From positions 6,225,814-6,289,813 of the forward strand of contig NZ_CP118164.1 in the NCBI RefSeq assembly GCF_028748185.1: a DNA stretch of 64,000 nt. The letters run 5' to 3'. How positions within the stretch are numbered: position 1 is the first letter of the stretch; every line of letters begins with the position of its first letter. The DNA comes from Bremerella sp. P1 (GTDB taxonomy: Bacteria > Planctomycetota > Planctomycetia > Pirellulales > Pirellulaceae). A program made the position numbers and the translations under genes. Positions 8,540 to 16,917 of the stretch are shown here, one piece after another. The notes below the pieces were generated by a model, which did no database searches, was not told where the DNA came from, and saw nothing but the letters and a program-made list of their open reading frames with translations.

Positions 8540-9841
8540 ATGCGACATCAAGCTCTCGACTCAAAACTGTTCATTGAAAATCGAGCAAAGCTTATCAGCC
8601 TGCTCCCCAAAAACTCGATGGCGATTCTGAACGCCAATGATGTCTTGCCGACCAACGCGGATGGGAGCATCAAGATCATTCCCAACGCCGATCTCTTTTA
8701 CCTCTCCGGTATTGAGCAGGAGGAATCGATCCTTTTGCTTTACCCGGATGCATATGAGCCAAAGCACCGCGAAGTTTTGTTCCTGCGAGAGCCAACGGAA
8801 CTATTGCAGATCTGGGAAGGAACGAAGCTGACGAAAGAGCGCGCGACAGAGATCTCGGGAATCAGCAACGTCAAATGGCTAAGTGAATTTCCCCTGACGC
8901 TTCGTGATTGCATGCTTAGCGCGGACGAGGTTTTCCTCAACACCAACGAACATCGCCGCGCCGCTGTCACCGTCGAGACGCGTGACGACCGATTCATTAG
9001 CCAGTGCAAGCGGGACTATCCGCTCCATACCTACCGTCGGCTGGCCCCTTTCTTGCACCAACTACGAGCAGTAAAGTCTGATTTAGAAGTCGAGTTGATT
9101 AAAAAGGCGGTGGAAATCACGCATAAGGGTTTTGACCGATTGCTGAAATACCTCAAGCCTGGGGTCACCGAGTTCGAGCTCGAAGCCGAGTTGATTCACG
9201 AATACACGCGAAACCGAGGTGCGTTTGCTTATACGCCGATCATCGCTTCTGGCAAGAACGCATGCGGATTGCACTACATCGACAACGATCAGGTCTGCGA
9301 GGACGGCGATCTGGTGTTGATTGATACTGGGTCGAACTATGGAAACTACAATTCGGACATGACGCGGACGATCCCGGTCAGTGGCCGCTTCACTAAGCGG
9401 CAACGCGATGTGTACGACGCTGTCCTACGCGTCATGAGGGCATCGATCGAAGGAGCTGTCGTGGGCAAGGCTCATCGTGACTGGCACCACGAGGCTCAGT
9501 TGATGATGAATGAGGAATTGCTTGGCCTTGGCCTGATTACCAAGGAAGATGTTGCTGAGCATACACGCGACAAACCTGCGTGTAAGAAGTATTTCATGCA
9601 TGGCCTGGGACATCCGATGGGCCTGGATGTCCACGATGTGGCACCGGGTCACGCTCCTTTCGCCCCAGGCTGGGTATTGACGGTCGAACCGGGTATCTAC
9701 CTGCCTGACGAAGGATTCGCCGTCCGACTAGAGAATGACATCTTGATCACCGAGGATGGCCCCATCGATCTGATGAAAGACATCCCTGTCGAAGCGGATG
9801 AAATCGAGTCAATTATGCAGACAGCAGCCTCGGCGTCGTAA
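8540..9841 (+). CDS. pepP: Xaa-Pro aminopeptidase (M24B metallopeptidase)
   Basis: Removes N-terminal residues that precede proline, using a dinuclear metal centre in the cytoplasm. ATG 8540 is chosen because AAGGAA (8525-8530) lies at ideal spacing; a GTG 33 bases earlier is less likely. The N-terminal aminopeptidase P domain has NADLFYLSGIEQEES. The pita-bread catalytic domain has all metal ligands: Asp262 and Asp273 (LIDTGSNYGNYNSDMTRT), His in HGLGHPMGLDVHD, Glu in VEPGIYLPD and Glu in VRLENDILI. 433 residues is a normal length. With the neighbouring hydroxyproline-type enolase-superfamily gene it could help use proline-rich peptides, though that link is inferred. Confidence 0.93.
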   Translation: MRHQALDSKLFIENRAKLISLLPKNSMAILNANDVLPTNADGSIKIIPNADLFYLSGIEQEESILLLYPDAYEPKHREVLFLREPTELLQIWEGTKLTKERATEISGISNVKWLSEFPLTLRDCMLSADEVFLNTNEHRRAAVTVETRDDRFISQCKRDYPLHTYRRLAPFLHQLRAVKSDLEVELIKKAVEITHKGFDRLLKYLKPGVTEFELEAELIHEYTRNRGAFAYTPIIASGKNACGLHYIDNDQVCEDGDLVLIDTGSNYGNYNSDMTRTIPVSGRFTKRQRDVYDAVLRVMRASIEGAVVGKAHRDWHHEAQLMMNEELLGLGLITKEDVAEHTRDKPACKKYFMHGLGHPMGLDVHDVAPGHAPFAPGWVLTVEPGIYLPDEGFAVRLENDILITEDGPIDLMKDIPVEADEIESIMQTAASAS

Positions 9842-9849
9842 GCTGAATC

Positions 9850-10878
9850 CTAATCGCGTTTACCTTGCTCAGCCTGTTCCATTGGCTCCGAATCAGGATT
9901 TTCGTCGCCGGAAGTTTCGCCTGCTTGATAGACGCGTGCCAAGGGAACGAGAATCTCCTGGAGGTGGTGTAGATACTCCTCCTCACTGAGTTTCGATCTC
10001 TTCTGCCGCAACTCCGCCAACTGATGTTCGAGTTGATCTCGCTTTGTAACTAGTTCTGCGGAGAGCTGTAACTCTTCATCGCTAGAAACCAACACGAATT
10101 GATTAGCTAGAGTTCCGTCGGGAAGTGAACCATCTTTGGAGGCCTTGGTCACATAGATTCCCCGAAACCAATCGGCAGGCGTCCCCTTTCCGTCACCATT
10201 GTCGTCCAACAGAGCATGCTCCGTGGCCAGCTGTGAGTTGGAATCATAGTAGTTTTGCGTTTGCTTGGAGGCCGCGAGCCAGGCTTCCAGCAGTGAGGTT
10301 TGGCCGTCTTTATCTAGATCGCCAGACGTGTTGCCTATCGTCTGCGAAAGAAAGTCACCAAACCGGGCAAAATTGTATTCAAAGCCACTTTGCGTTGCGC
10401 TGATAACAACACGGTCGCGGCCTGAGAGTTGCTTGACAAATGGTCCACTCGCCGAGGCACAATTGATGATTGCCATGCGGGACGATATGGGCGCAATCAA
10501 TTCTGCTAGTTCTTCCGCACTGATATCGGGGCCGCGAAGATTGAATTTCGCCTGCTTACCGTCGAAAGTTCCATGCCCGATCAAGACAAGCCACAACGTC
10601 TGCGGAGGCGCCTTCCCCAGACTCTCGAGCGTCTCTTTGAGAAGAGGCCGATCTTTCTTTTGGGATGAACCGCCTTCATCGAGTCCGATTGTGACAAGCT
10701 GTGAAGTCGACCGTTTGGCGGCCGTTTGCCAACGATCGGCCCACTGCGTGAACAGCTCGTGGTATTTCGCTTCGCCGGGTTCACCAACAACAACGATGAT
10801 GGCGACATCCACGGAGTCGTCCGTCGACTTATCACTCGAAGGGGCAAGCAACAGGGTGCATGTCAACAGCCACAACAT
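9850..10878 (-). CDS. Legumain/caspase-like (clan CD) protein with EF-hand calcium loop and C-terminal coiled coil
   Basis: The start is set at ATG 10878, one base after the upstream stop (TGATATG), with GGAAGGGA inside that gene's end; a TTG at 10887 is an alternative. The N-terminus is hydrophobic (LWLLTCTLLLAPS), so it may be exported or anchored. A caspase-like fold is suggested by a hydrophobic strand ending in LIGHG (His102) and a second ending in IINCASASG (Cys140), the His-Gly and Cys-Ala pair of clan CD cysteine peptidases such as C13 legumains. Residues 187-198 make a textbook 12-residue EF-hand loop (DLDKDGQTSLLE), and 225-236 a second, weaker one. A predicted coiled coil and an acidic tail end the protein. 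Last gene of the MoxR operon. Peptidase activity is inferred from motifs only. Confidence 0.7.
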   Translation of the reverse strand: MLWLLTCTLLLAPSSDKSTDDSVDVAIIVVVGEPGEAKYHELFTQWADRWQTAAKRSTSQLVTIGLDEGGSSQKKDRPLLKETLESLGKAPPQTLWLVLIGHGTFDGKQAKFNLRGPDISAEELAELIAPISSRMAIINCASASGPFVKQLSGRDRVVISATQSGFEYNFARFGDFLSQTIGNTSGDLDKDGQTSLLEAWLAASKQTQNYYDSNSQLATEHALLDDNGDGKGTPADWFRGIYVTKASKDGSLPDGTLANQFVLVSSDEELQLSAELVTKRDQLEHQLAELRQKRSKLSEEEYLHHLQEILVPLARVYQAGETSGDENPDSEPMEQAEQGKRD

Positions 10879-10879
10879 A

Positions 10880-13258
10880 TCAGGCAAGTCCCTTCCAACG
10901 GCGAAGTCCCCATTCGATACTCAACAGTGAAATTGCCAGGAGGAAAACTCCCCAAGTATGCCAGACCGAACGAACCATTGGCTCCGCGATGGGAATCTCG
11001 CGATCTGGCAGCGTACTCACGAATGAATCAAGCTCATCAAGAGTGACCAGTTCCCCTCCTGATGCCCTAGCGATCGACTGTAAGAAGTCGACGTTCGGCC
11101 GTAGATTGGCAAACTCTTCAGCTGCCGGATCGGACACCCAGCCTGTTTCGACCCGGTCGATCTCGCTGCCGTCCGGATTGTTCGCAATGATCGTGGCCCG
11201 ATAGGTACCATCGGTACGTGACACGTAGCTGGAACCATACTGCCCAGAAACGGCATCCTTGGGTTCTGCTTTCAGCTTGAGCACTTCATCCGTCGGTGTC
11301 GATATTTCGATAGCCACCCCGGCATTATCCAGCGGTTGATAACTTTCATCGTTGACCTGCACGGCGACTTGAAGAGGCTGCGCCGGATCTTTTTTCGTCG
11401 TGATCGTCTGAACGCGGACTCGATGCGGCACATCCGCAATCAGCCAACGAATGGTCTGCCGCCAAGTCCGCTCGAAGTCCTCGTTGTCGTGCGATGAGGG
11501 GTGCAGCTTCCACCGCCAGAGGTCTCCGACCAGGAAGGCTGCCGTCCTTCCTTTACCAAAACGCTGCGTGACCAGCCCGGGGCGACTCTCGCCGCTTGCT
11601 GAGACAATCGATAGGAGCTCGCTCGCACCTGGCTTGAGTGCTCCCACTTCGTTGAGGATCCGCAGACCAGGCATGGCGTCGAGACGCTGCTGTTCTTGTT
11701 GCTGCGTTGTGCGAACACGAACCCAGGGCTCCAGAAGTCCATCCCGCGTTAAGGCGAGCGAGAACGCCATGGCTCCTGGTCGTGGTGAAACACCGTTCAA
11801 ATAGACCGGCAAGACCTCGCCAACTGGGGTGCGTAGGTAGTCACCTTCGACGAACGACTCACCACCACCAAGCATCAACAAGCCGCCCCCTCGCAGACTG
11901 ACAAACTCTTGAATCAGTGACTTTTGCTGCTGGGTAAAGAAGTCTGCTTCCAGGTCATCCAAGATGATCGCGTGGTAAGAGAACAGTTCGTCGGCAGACT
12001 TGGGGAATCCTCCGGAGAGTTCTCCTGGTTCGAGCTTGCCGACACGAAGCAAGACCGGCTCATCATATTGTTCGACCTGCTCTTTAGCCTCATCGTCGGT
12101 ATTGGTAAAAATTCGGTTGGCGTTTGAATCCTTTTCGCGAAACTGGAATCGAGGTTCTTTTCTTGCAATGCGAATAAGTCCGTGAAGTTCTACCTCATCG
12201 TCTTCAGCCAACGAACGATTGAGGAACTTGAACTCCCAGTTGGGACGACCCGAGACGTAGAGCACTTTGTACGGACCGTGACCTCGGTTCACCATCACGG
12301 TCCGGCTGTTATTCAGTAGTGTTGCCTCGGTGCTGGTGCTCGGATGCTCAAAGACGCCCTTCTGAGACTGGGCGTAAGCGCGAACCTGATAAAACAGGAC
12401 ACCACGCTTGTCAGGCTTGATCTGAAACCGAGTTGTGTACGACTGTCCGTCGCTGACGTTCGTAAGCGTTTGTGTTTCCAGGATCTCGCCTTGTTCGTCA
12501 AGCAGTTCGACGATGACCGAGTCGTTGGCGAACCCCGCCGCGGCAATATCGGCGGTCACGGTAACTGGCGAAGCTTCAAAGTTAGTTTGGCTGGCCGCGA
12601 CTCGCCGTACTTGCACATCCTTGGCAGGCTCGTTCGCCCCAATCTGAACCGGGAAAACTGGAGGATATTTGCTCCAGTCGACGGCGTCATTGGTAATGTC
12701 GGTGGCGTTGCCGTCGGTTAGTAGCAGCACCCCGGCGATAGGACGACCTGAGAAGCGATCAGCGATTGAAGCCAAAGCAGACTGTAGGGCCGATCCACGT
12801 CCGTCGGCGTCATAATGTTCAAAATCAGCCACAGGCAAAAGCTGATCGGCGAATTCGTAACGGCGAACGTCAAAATCCTGTCCTAAACGAATCTGCCAAT
12901 CCTCGGACCGATCGAGGCGTTTTTTCAACTGTTCGGCACGTGTTTCGGTTTCGCCTGGGTCGGTAACTTGTAGGCTTTGCGAGCGATCTGCGAGCACCAC
13001 GAAAAGATTCGCTCCGGGAACGGGCTTTGTTTCGCTACGCATCGGCTCAACCAACAGTGCGGCCAATAGCATCACCGCTAAGGTCTTCGCTGCGGCGCAG
13101 GCGAGCTTGACAATCAGCGGCGCTTGGATCGAGCGATATGCCCACAGAATAAGAAGGAATAGTCCCGCACCAATCGCGCACGCTGGAACTATCCAGTCAT
13201 GCGCACCCCAGACGTTTGGCCACTCGAGAAGCCATTGATCCTGAACCCATTCGTTCAT
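10880..13258 (-). CDS. VWA / glutamine-amidotransferase-like membrane protein of the MoxR operon
   Basis: 792 residues. The N-terminus has two hydrophobic segments (around 25-40 and 50-70), followed by a VWA-like region with a DRSQS metal-site motif (DxSxS) after LFVVLA. The middle holds a domain resembling the class I amidotransferase-like fold seen in BatB/YfbK-type planctomycete proteins (HAIILDDLEADFF, then SLRGGGLLMLGGGESF). The C-terminal part is beta-rich, and a last membrane helix sits around SVWHTWGVFLLAISLLSIEW. The bulk is therefore probably periplasmic. Start and stop overlap neighbours: ATGA with the DUF4175-like gene upstream, and a one-base gap to the clan CD gene downstream. 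It is likely a substrate or partner of the MoxR/DUF58 machinery; function unknown. Confidence 0.8.
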   Translation of the reverse strand: MNEWVQDQWLLEWPNVWGAHDWIVPACAIGAGLFLLILWAYRSIQAPLIVKLACAAAKTLAVMLLAALLVEPMRSETKPVPGANLFVVLADRSQSLQVTDPGETETRAEQLKKRLDRSEDWQIRLGQDFDVRRYEFADQLLPVADFEHYDADGRGSALQSALASIADRFSGRPIAGVLLLTDGNATDITNDAVDWSKYPPVFPVQIGANEPAKDVQVRRVAASQTNFEASPVTVTADIAAAGFANDSVIVELLDEQGEILETQTLTNVSDGQSYTTRFQIKPDKRGVLFYQVRAYAQSQKGVFEHPSTSTEATLLNNSRTVMVNRGHGPYKVLYVSGRPNWEFKFLNRSLAEDDEVELHGLIRIARKEPRFQFREKDSNANRIFTNTDDEAKEQVEQYDEPVLLRVGKLEPGELSGGFPKSADELFSYHAIILDDLEADFFTQQQKSLIQEFVSLRGGGLLMLGGGESFVEGDYLRTPVGEVLPVYLNGVSPRPGAMAFSLALTRDGLLEPWVRVRTTQQQEQQRLDAMPGLRILNEVGALKPGASELLSIVSASGESRPGLVTQRFGKGRTAAFLVGDLWRWKLHPSSHDNEDFERTWRQTIRWLIADVPHRVRVQTITTKKDPAQPLQVAVQVNDESYQPLDNAGVAIEISTPTDEVLKLKAEPKDAVSGQYGSSYVSRTDGTYRATIIANNPDGSEIDRVETGWVSDPAAEEFANLRPNVDFLQSIARASGGELVTLDELDSFVSTLPDREIPIAEPMVRSVWHTWGVFLLAISLLSIEWGLRRWKGLA

Positions 13259-16200
13259 TCACTGCTCCCCAGACGCTCGTAATACCGGCGCACAGCATCT
13301 TCGTATTGAGCCGGAACCGGGTCCTTGTCGAGCGGAACGCGGGCTTCCTCGGAGGTTCGCCGGAGAAGTTCCTCGGCGACACGATTTTGCAGCTGAGCCA
13401 ACGGGCGTGCAACTCTTTGCTGGATGATATCCCACTGCGGCGGCGCGGATGTTTCAATCTGCTCGCGGCGTAGCTCGCGGGCCTCGTCTCGAATACGGGC
13501 AGCTTCCGCGCGCAGCTCTGGATCGTTCACTATTTCTTCCACGTCACGAAGCCGGTCCGACCAGTCCACAAAGTCATCGCCAGAGAATGGGGACGTATTT
13601 CGATTGCCCCCACCACCCAGGAACCTATCCAACGCTCCGCTACCTGCCTGACTGCCTGGGCTACTTTGTTGTTGACCAGGTTGTTGACCAGGTTGTTGTT
13701 GACCAGGTTGTTGTTGACCCGGTTGTTGCTGACCCGGTTGTTGCTGACCCGGTTGTTGCTGACCCGGTTGTTGCTGACCCGGTTGTTGCTGTCCCGGTTG
13801 TTGCTGTCCCGGTTGTTGCTGTCCCGGTTGTTGCTGTCCCGGTTGTTGCTGTCCCGGTTGTTGCTGTCCCGGTTGTTGCTGTCCCGGTTGTTGCTGTCCC
13901 GGTTGTTGCTGTCCCGGTTGTTGCTGTCCGTTGCGAGCTAGTTCGCCTTCCAAATCTTCGTTGAGCTGTTCTAGCTCGTCCAGTGCGCGGCGTAGCATCT
14001 CTGTTTCATCGCCAAGTACCTGGTCGGCGGCCTGCTCAATTCCTTCGGCAAGTTGCTCGATGCCCTCGCGGGCTTGCTGTTCGCGTCGGGCTGCTTGATC
14101 GACAAATCCGCGATCGAGCAACATTTCAGTTTCCTTTAGGGCATCATTCGGCTTCGAGGTTCTCGTTTCCCGAATCGATTCATACAGCTTTTCAGCCAGC
14201 AGAGGTTGGGACTGCTCAGCTTGTTCCACCGTGTCCCTCATTCGCTGCAGCAATTGATCGAGCCGCTCTTGTTGCTCTGCGATTTGGCCACCGAGTTCCT
14301 CTTGATCGTTGGATTCACGAAGAGAATTGGTTTGCTCCGGTTTCTCGTCTAGCAGGTCTTCCAGTTGCCGCGCAAGCTCTTCTTCTGCCTCGACCAGGTC
14401 TTGGGCCTGGTTCTTCATGTCGCGAAGCTCTTCTTCGAACTCGCGCGACGTTTTTCGTTGGAATTCTTCTCGTAACTCGTTCAGTTCCCGCTGAGCACGC
14501 GTCCCTTCGTTGGCTGCCTGAGTGACCATTTGCTGCTCAATCGCTTCACTAGAACGTTGAATGTTCTCACGAGCTTGCTCTAACTGTTGCCGCTGCTCGG
14601 CCATGCGTTCCTGATTTTCAGGCTGCTCCATCCGCTGTTGCAGTTCTTCGGTATCACGGAGGATTTGTTCCTGTTCCTCTCGCAATCGCTTGAGCTGCTG
14701 TTGGGCTTCGGCACGCTGCTCGTCATTTTCCGCAGCTTCCAGAGCTGCTTGCAGTTCCTGGATTCGCTCGTTGAGGTCTTCCTGCCGTTGAGCGAGTTCT
14801 CGTAGACGATTGAGAATCTGCCGATCTTCGCGGGCTTGTTGCTGTTGCTCGGTCTGCGCCTGTTGCTCCTGGGCGTAACGGTTCTCGTCCTCTTGAAGCT
14901 GTAGCTGCTGCAATTGCTGCTGCGCTCGGCTGTTTTGCGATTGTTGAGACTGGCCCGACTGCTGCGATTGGCTCGATTGAATCACCTCATGCTCGCGAGC
15001 ACGCAAACGAAGCAGGCCTTGATAGGCGGCTTGCTCTGCCTGGAGGGCCTCTGACATCTTGGCCGGGGAAGACTCTTCGACCGCCGAGCTTAGAGCTTCG
15101 ACCGCTCTTTCCATGGAATTACGGACCTGAGCGGCGTGCTCGATAGAAGTGACGTCTTGAAGATTGCCCTGCAATTCCTCGAGCTGCACCATGGCTGACT
15201 CTTGCGATTCGATCAAGAGTTGGGTGTCGCTGTCAAACTGGTCGGTAGGCTGGTTATGCGTTTCCCGGCGTATAATTTTCCAGGTTGCACTGATGATCTG
15301 TTTTTGCAATTCGGCAAGTTTCTGAGCCTGCTCCGCATTTTGGCCACCTTGCTGTTGTTGGTGCTGCTGAGAGCCCTGGGGAGGCTGCTCTCCTTGTCGG
15401 AAAATCTGCTCGAAGGGACGCACTTCAGCGAAGAACATGTCACTCATTGTTCGCCTTAGCTGACCATCGGGACCAATGTCTTCAGCCCAGAAATACCAAG
15501 ACAGGAGCTGGTCAGGCTGGGCGTCAAGCGACTCGAACGCCAACAGATGCCCCAGTTCTACCCGCTCTTTACTGGGGAAAGAGTCTCCTAAGGAGACATC
15601 CTGATCGACCTTGCCAGGAATTGAATAGTTGATCCCGACGCGTTTCAGTCCAAAGTCATCCCACGCGGACGCGGCCAGATCGACTTCCTCGATCGGGGAG
15701 ACCTCGATGTCCTTCGTCGGTGTCGCCAGCTTAATATCGGGCGGCAGATTTGCGATCATGGTGATCTGTAGCTTTGGAGGATGCTGATTCACGCGCTGAT
15801 CGTCATCGGTAAGGTGAAGCGTCAGTTCGCGGGATCGATCCACAACGAATGTCGTGCTGTACGTCAGTGGGTCACTCGCTTCTGGCTGAAGCGAAAGAGC
15901 TTCATCGCCGGAATCCTTCTGTTCAATGAATTCGGCCGTTGCCAAGGGCTTGTTGACGCGGCACAAAAGCGTCAGTTTCGTACCTTCCACGGCTGACACG
16001 CGGCGAACATCAGGAACGAACTTATCTTCGTGGCCCGTATAGCTAGGAAATACCAGACGGGCATCCGTTTGGAGCAGCAGAGGGTACTCGAATACCTCGA
16101 CCTGAAAATCTCGCGTCTTCTGTCCTTCAAATTCAACGTGATACGACAGCGCCTGCGATACGACCGGGATCCGACTACCAAATAGGGGATCGTCGAGTGA

Positions 16201-16917
16201 ACGAGACATCGGTAGTGCGTGTTCGTTGCCATCTTCGGACGTGTAGACCAGCGTCGCTTCGGACGGCAAGGTCTGGAGGAACTTCGCCAACACCAGCAAG
16301 CCCGAGCCACGCTCGACTTCCGTATCACCGGGCTCGACCTCTACTTCGAAGACCGTTTCCGCAGCGACTGCGTCTGGCGAATCTGAGCCGACCGGTGCCC
16401 CCGACGCAAGGAGATCACGATTGAGCTGACCCAAAGCAATCGCCGCGAGCAGCGTGGCCACAAGCCCAACGCATGCTGTTAGCCGAGCCCCATACAACTG
16501 GCCTTGAGTGACAACATTTTGCCAGTTGTGGCTACGGCCATGACGGATTGCCTGACCAACAACCTCGCTCTGCAAATATCCAAAACGCCCAGTAATGCCA
16601 TCCGGCTGCTGCTCGACGGCAGTTAATAGAGCCGAGTCGAGTTGGGGATATCGTGATTCCACAAGATTGGCGACTTGATGCACATTTCGGGCCGAACGGC
16701 TACTGCCCCAGGTGACAAGCAGCGAGCCAATCACGCCGATCGTCGCGGCAACAATGAGGGTTCCGTCAAGGATGTTTCCCGTTACCTGACTAATGGCATA
16801 AACAACGCCGATAAAGATCGCAGCTAATACCCAGACGATGCCCATCCCGCTCCAAAAACGGAACGTTCTCAAGCGGTGGGCAACGCGGTCTAACTGGCTA
16901 GTGAGTTCGCGATCCAT
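13255..16917 (-). CDS. DUF4175-like membrane protein with long coiled coil and (QPGQQ)n repeat
   Basis: 1220 residues. Two membrane helices lie within the first ~70 residues and a third around 145-165. An Ig-like/beta-rich extracytoplasmic region follows (to ~500), and then a very long Gln/Glu/Arg-rich coiled coil (about 520-1000). Next comes a low-complexity tract made of 16 perfect QPGQQ units, then a short globular C-terminus. Domain order matches the DUF4175 proteins that accompany MoxR, DUF58 and BatA-type genes in planctomycetes and proteobacteria. It overlaps BatA-like by one base (TAATG) and the downstream VWA gene by four (ATGA), so translation is coupled. Probably an inner-membrane protein with a large, elongated periplasmic arm; function unknown. 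Confidence 0.82.
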   Translation of the reverse strand: MDRELTSQLDRVAHRLRTFRFWSGMGIVWVLAAIFIGVVYAISQVTGNILDGTLIVAATIGVIGSLLVTWGSSRSARNVHQVANLVESRYPQLDSALLTAVEQQPDGITGRFGYLQSEVVGQAIRHGRSHNWQNVVTQGQLYGARLTACVGLVATLLAAIALGQLNRDLLASGAPVGSDSPDAVAAETVFEVEVEPGDTEVERGSGLLVLAKFLQTLPSEATLVYTSEDGNEHALPMSRSLDDPLFGSRIPVVSQALSYHVEFEGQKTRDFQVEVFEYPLLLQTDARLVFPSYTGHEDKFVPDVRRVSAVEGTKLTLLCRVNKPLATAEFIEQKDSGDEALSLQPEASDPLTYSTTFVVDRSRELTLHLTDDDQRVNQHPPKLQITMIANLPPDIKLATPTKDIEVSPIEEVDLAASAWDDFGLKRVGINYSIPGKVDQDVSLGDSFPSKERVELGHLLAFESLDAQPDQLLSWYFWAEDIGPDGQLRRTMSDMFFAEVRPFEQIFRQGEQPPQGSQQHQQQQGGQNAEQAQKLAELQKQIISATWKIIRRETHNQPTDQFDSDTQLLIESQESAMVQLEELQGNLQDVTSIEHAAQVRNSMERAVEALSSAVEESSPAKMSEALQAEQAAYQGLLRLRAREHEVIQSSQSQQSGQSQQSQNSRAQQQLQQLQLQEDENRYAQEQQAQTEQQQQAREDRQILNRLRELAQRQEDLNERIQELQAALEAAENDEQRAEAQQQLKRLREEQEQILRDTEELQQRMEQPENQERMAEQRQQLEQARENIQRSSEAIEQQMVTQAANEGTRAQRELNELREEFQRKTSREFEEELRDMKNQAQDLVEAEEELARQLEDLLDEKPEQTNSLRESNDQEELGGQIAEQQERLDQLLQRMRDTVEQAEQSQPLLAEKLYESIRETRTSKPNDALKETEMLLDRGFVDQAARREQQAREGIEQLAEGIEQAADQVLGDETEMLRRALDELEQLNEDLEGELARNGQQQPGQQQPGQQQPGQQQPGQQQPGQQQPGQQQPGQQQPGQQQPGQQQPGQQQPGQQQPGQQQPGQQQPGQQQPGQQQPGQQPGQQQSSPGSQAGSGALDRFLGGGGNRNTSPFSGDDFVDWSDRLRDVEEIVNDPELRAEAARIRDEARELRREQIETSAPPQWDIIQQRVARPLAQLQNRVAEELLRRTSEEARVPLDKDPVPAQYEDAVRRYYERLGSSE
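13681..13920. repeat. Tandem 15-bp repeat, 16 units, encoding QPGQQ
   Basis: Sixteen uninterrupted 15-base units on the minus coding strand, plus a 12-base partial unit at 13669-13680. On the + strand, units 8-16 read TTGCTGTCCCGGTTG without change, units 4-7 read TTGCTGACCCGGTTG, and units 1-3 have TTGTTGACC(A/C)GGTTG. The clustered variants indicate block expansion by slippage or unequal crossover. Length is a multiple of 15, so copy changes keep the reading frame. The opposite strand is also open in this tract (VVADP/VVAVP repeats), a by-product of the repeat. Confidence 0.97.

Noticed and set aside
13681-13920. CRISPR array
   Set aside because: The 15-base units are contiguous, without spacers, and lie in a coding region.
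13449-13964. Open frame on the + strand with VVADP/VVAVP repeats, and a second one at 13666-13941 with LLLTR/LLLSR repeats
   Set aside because: They are antisense or shifted readings of the QPGQQ tract of the real minus-strand gene; periodic repeats leave all frames open.
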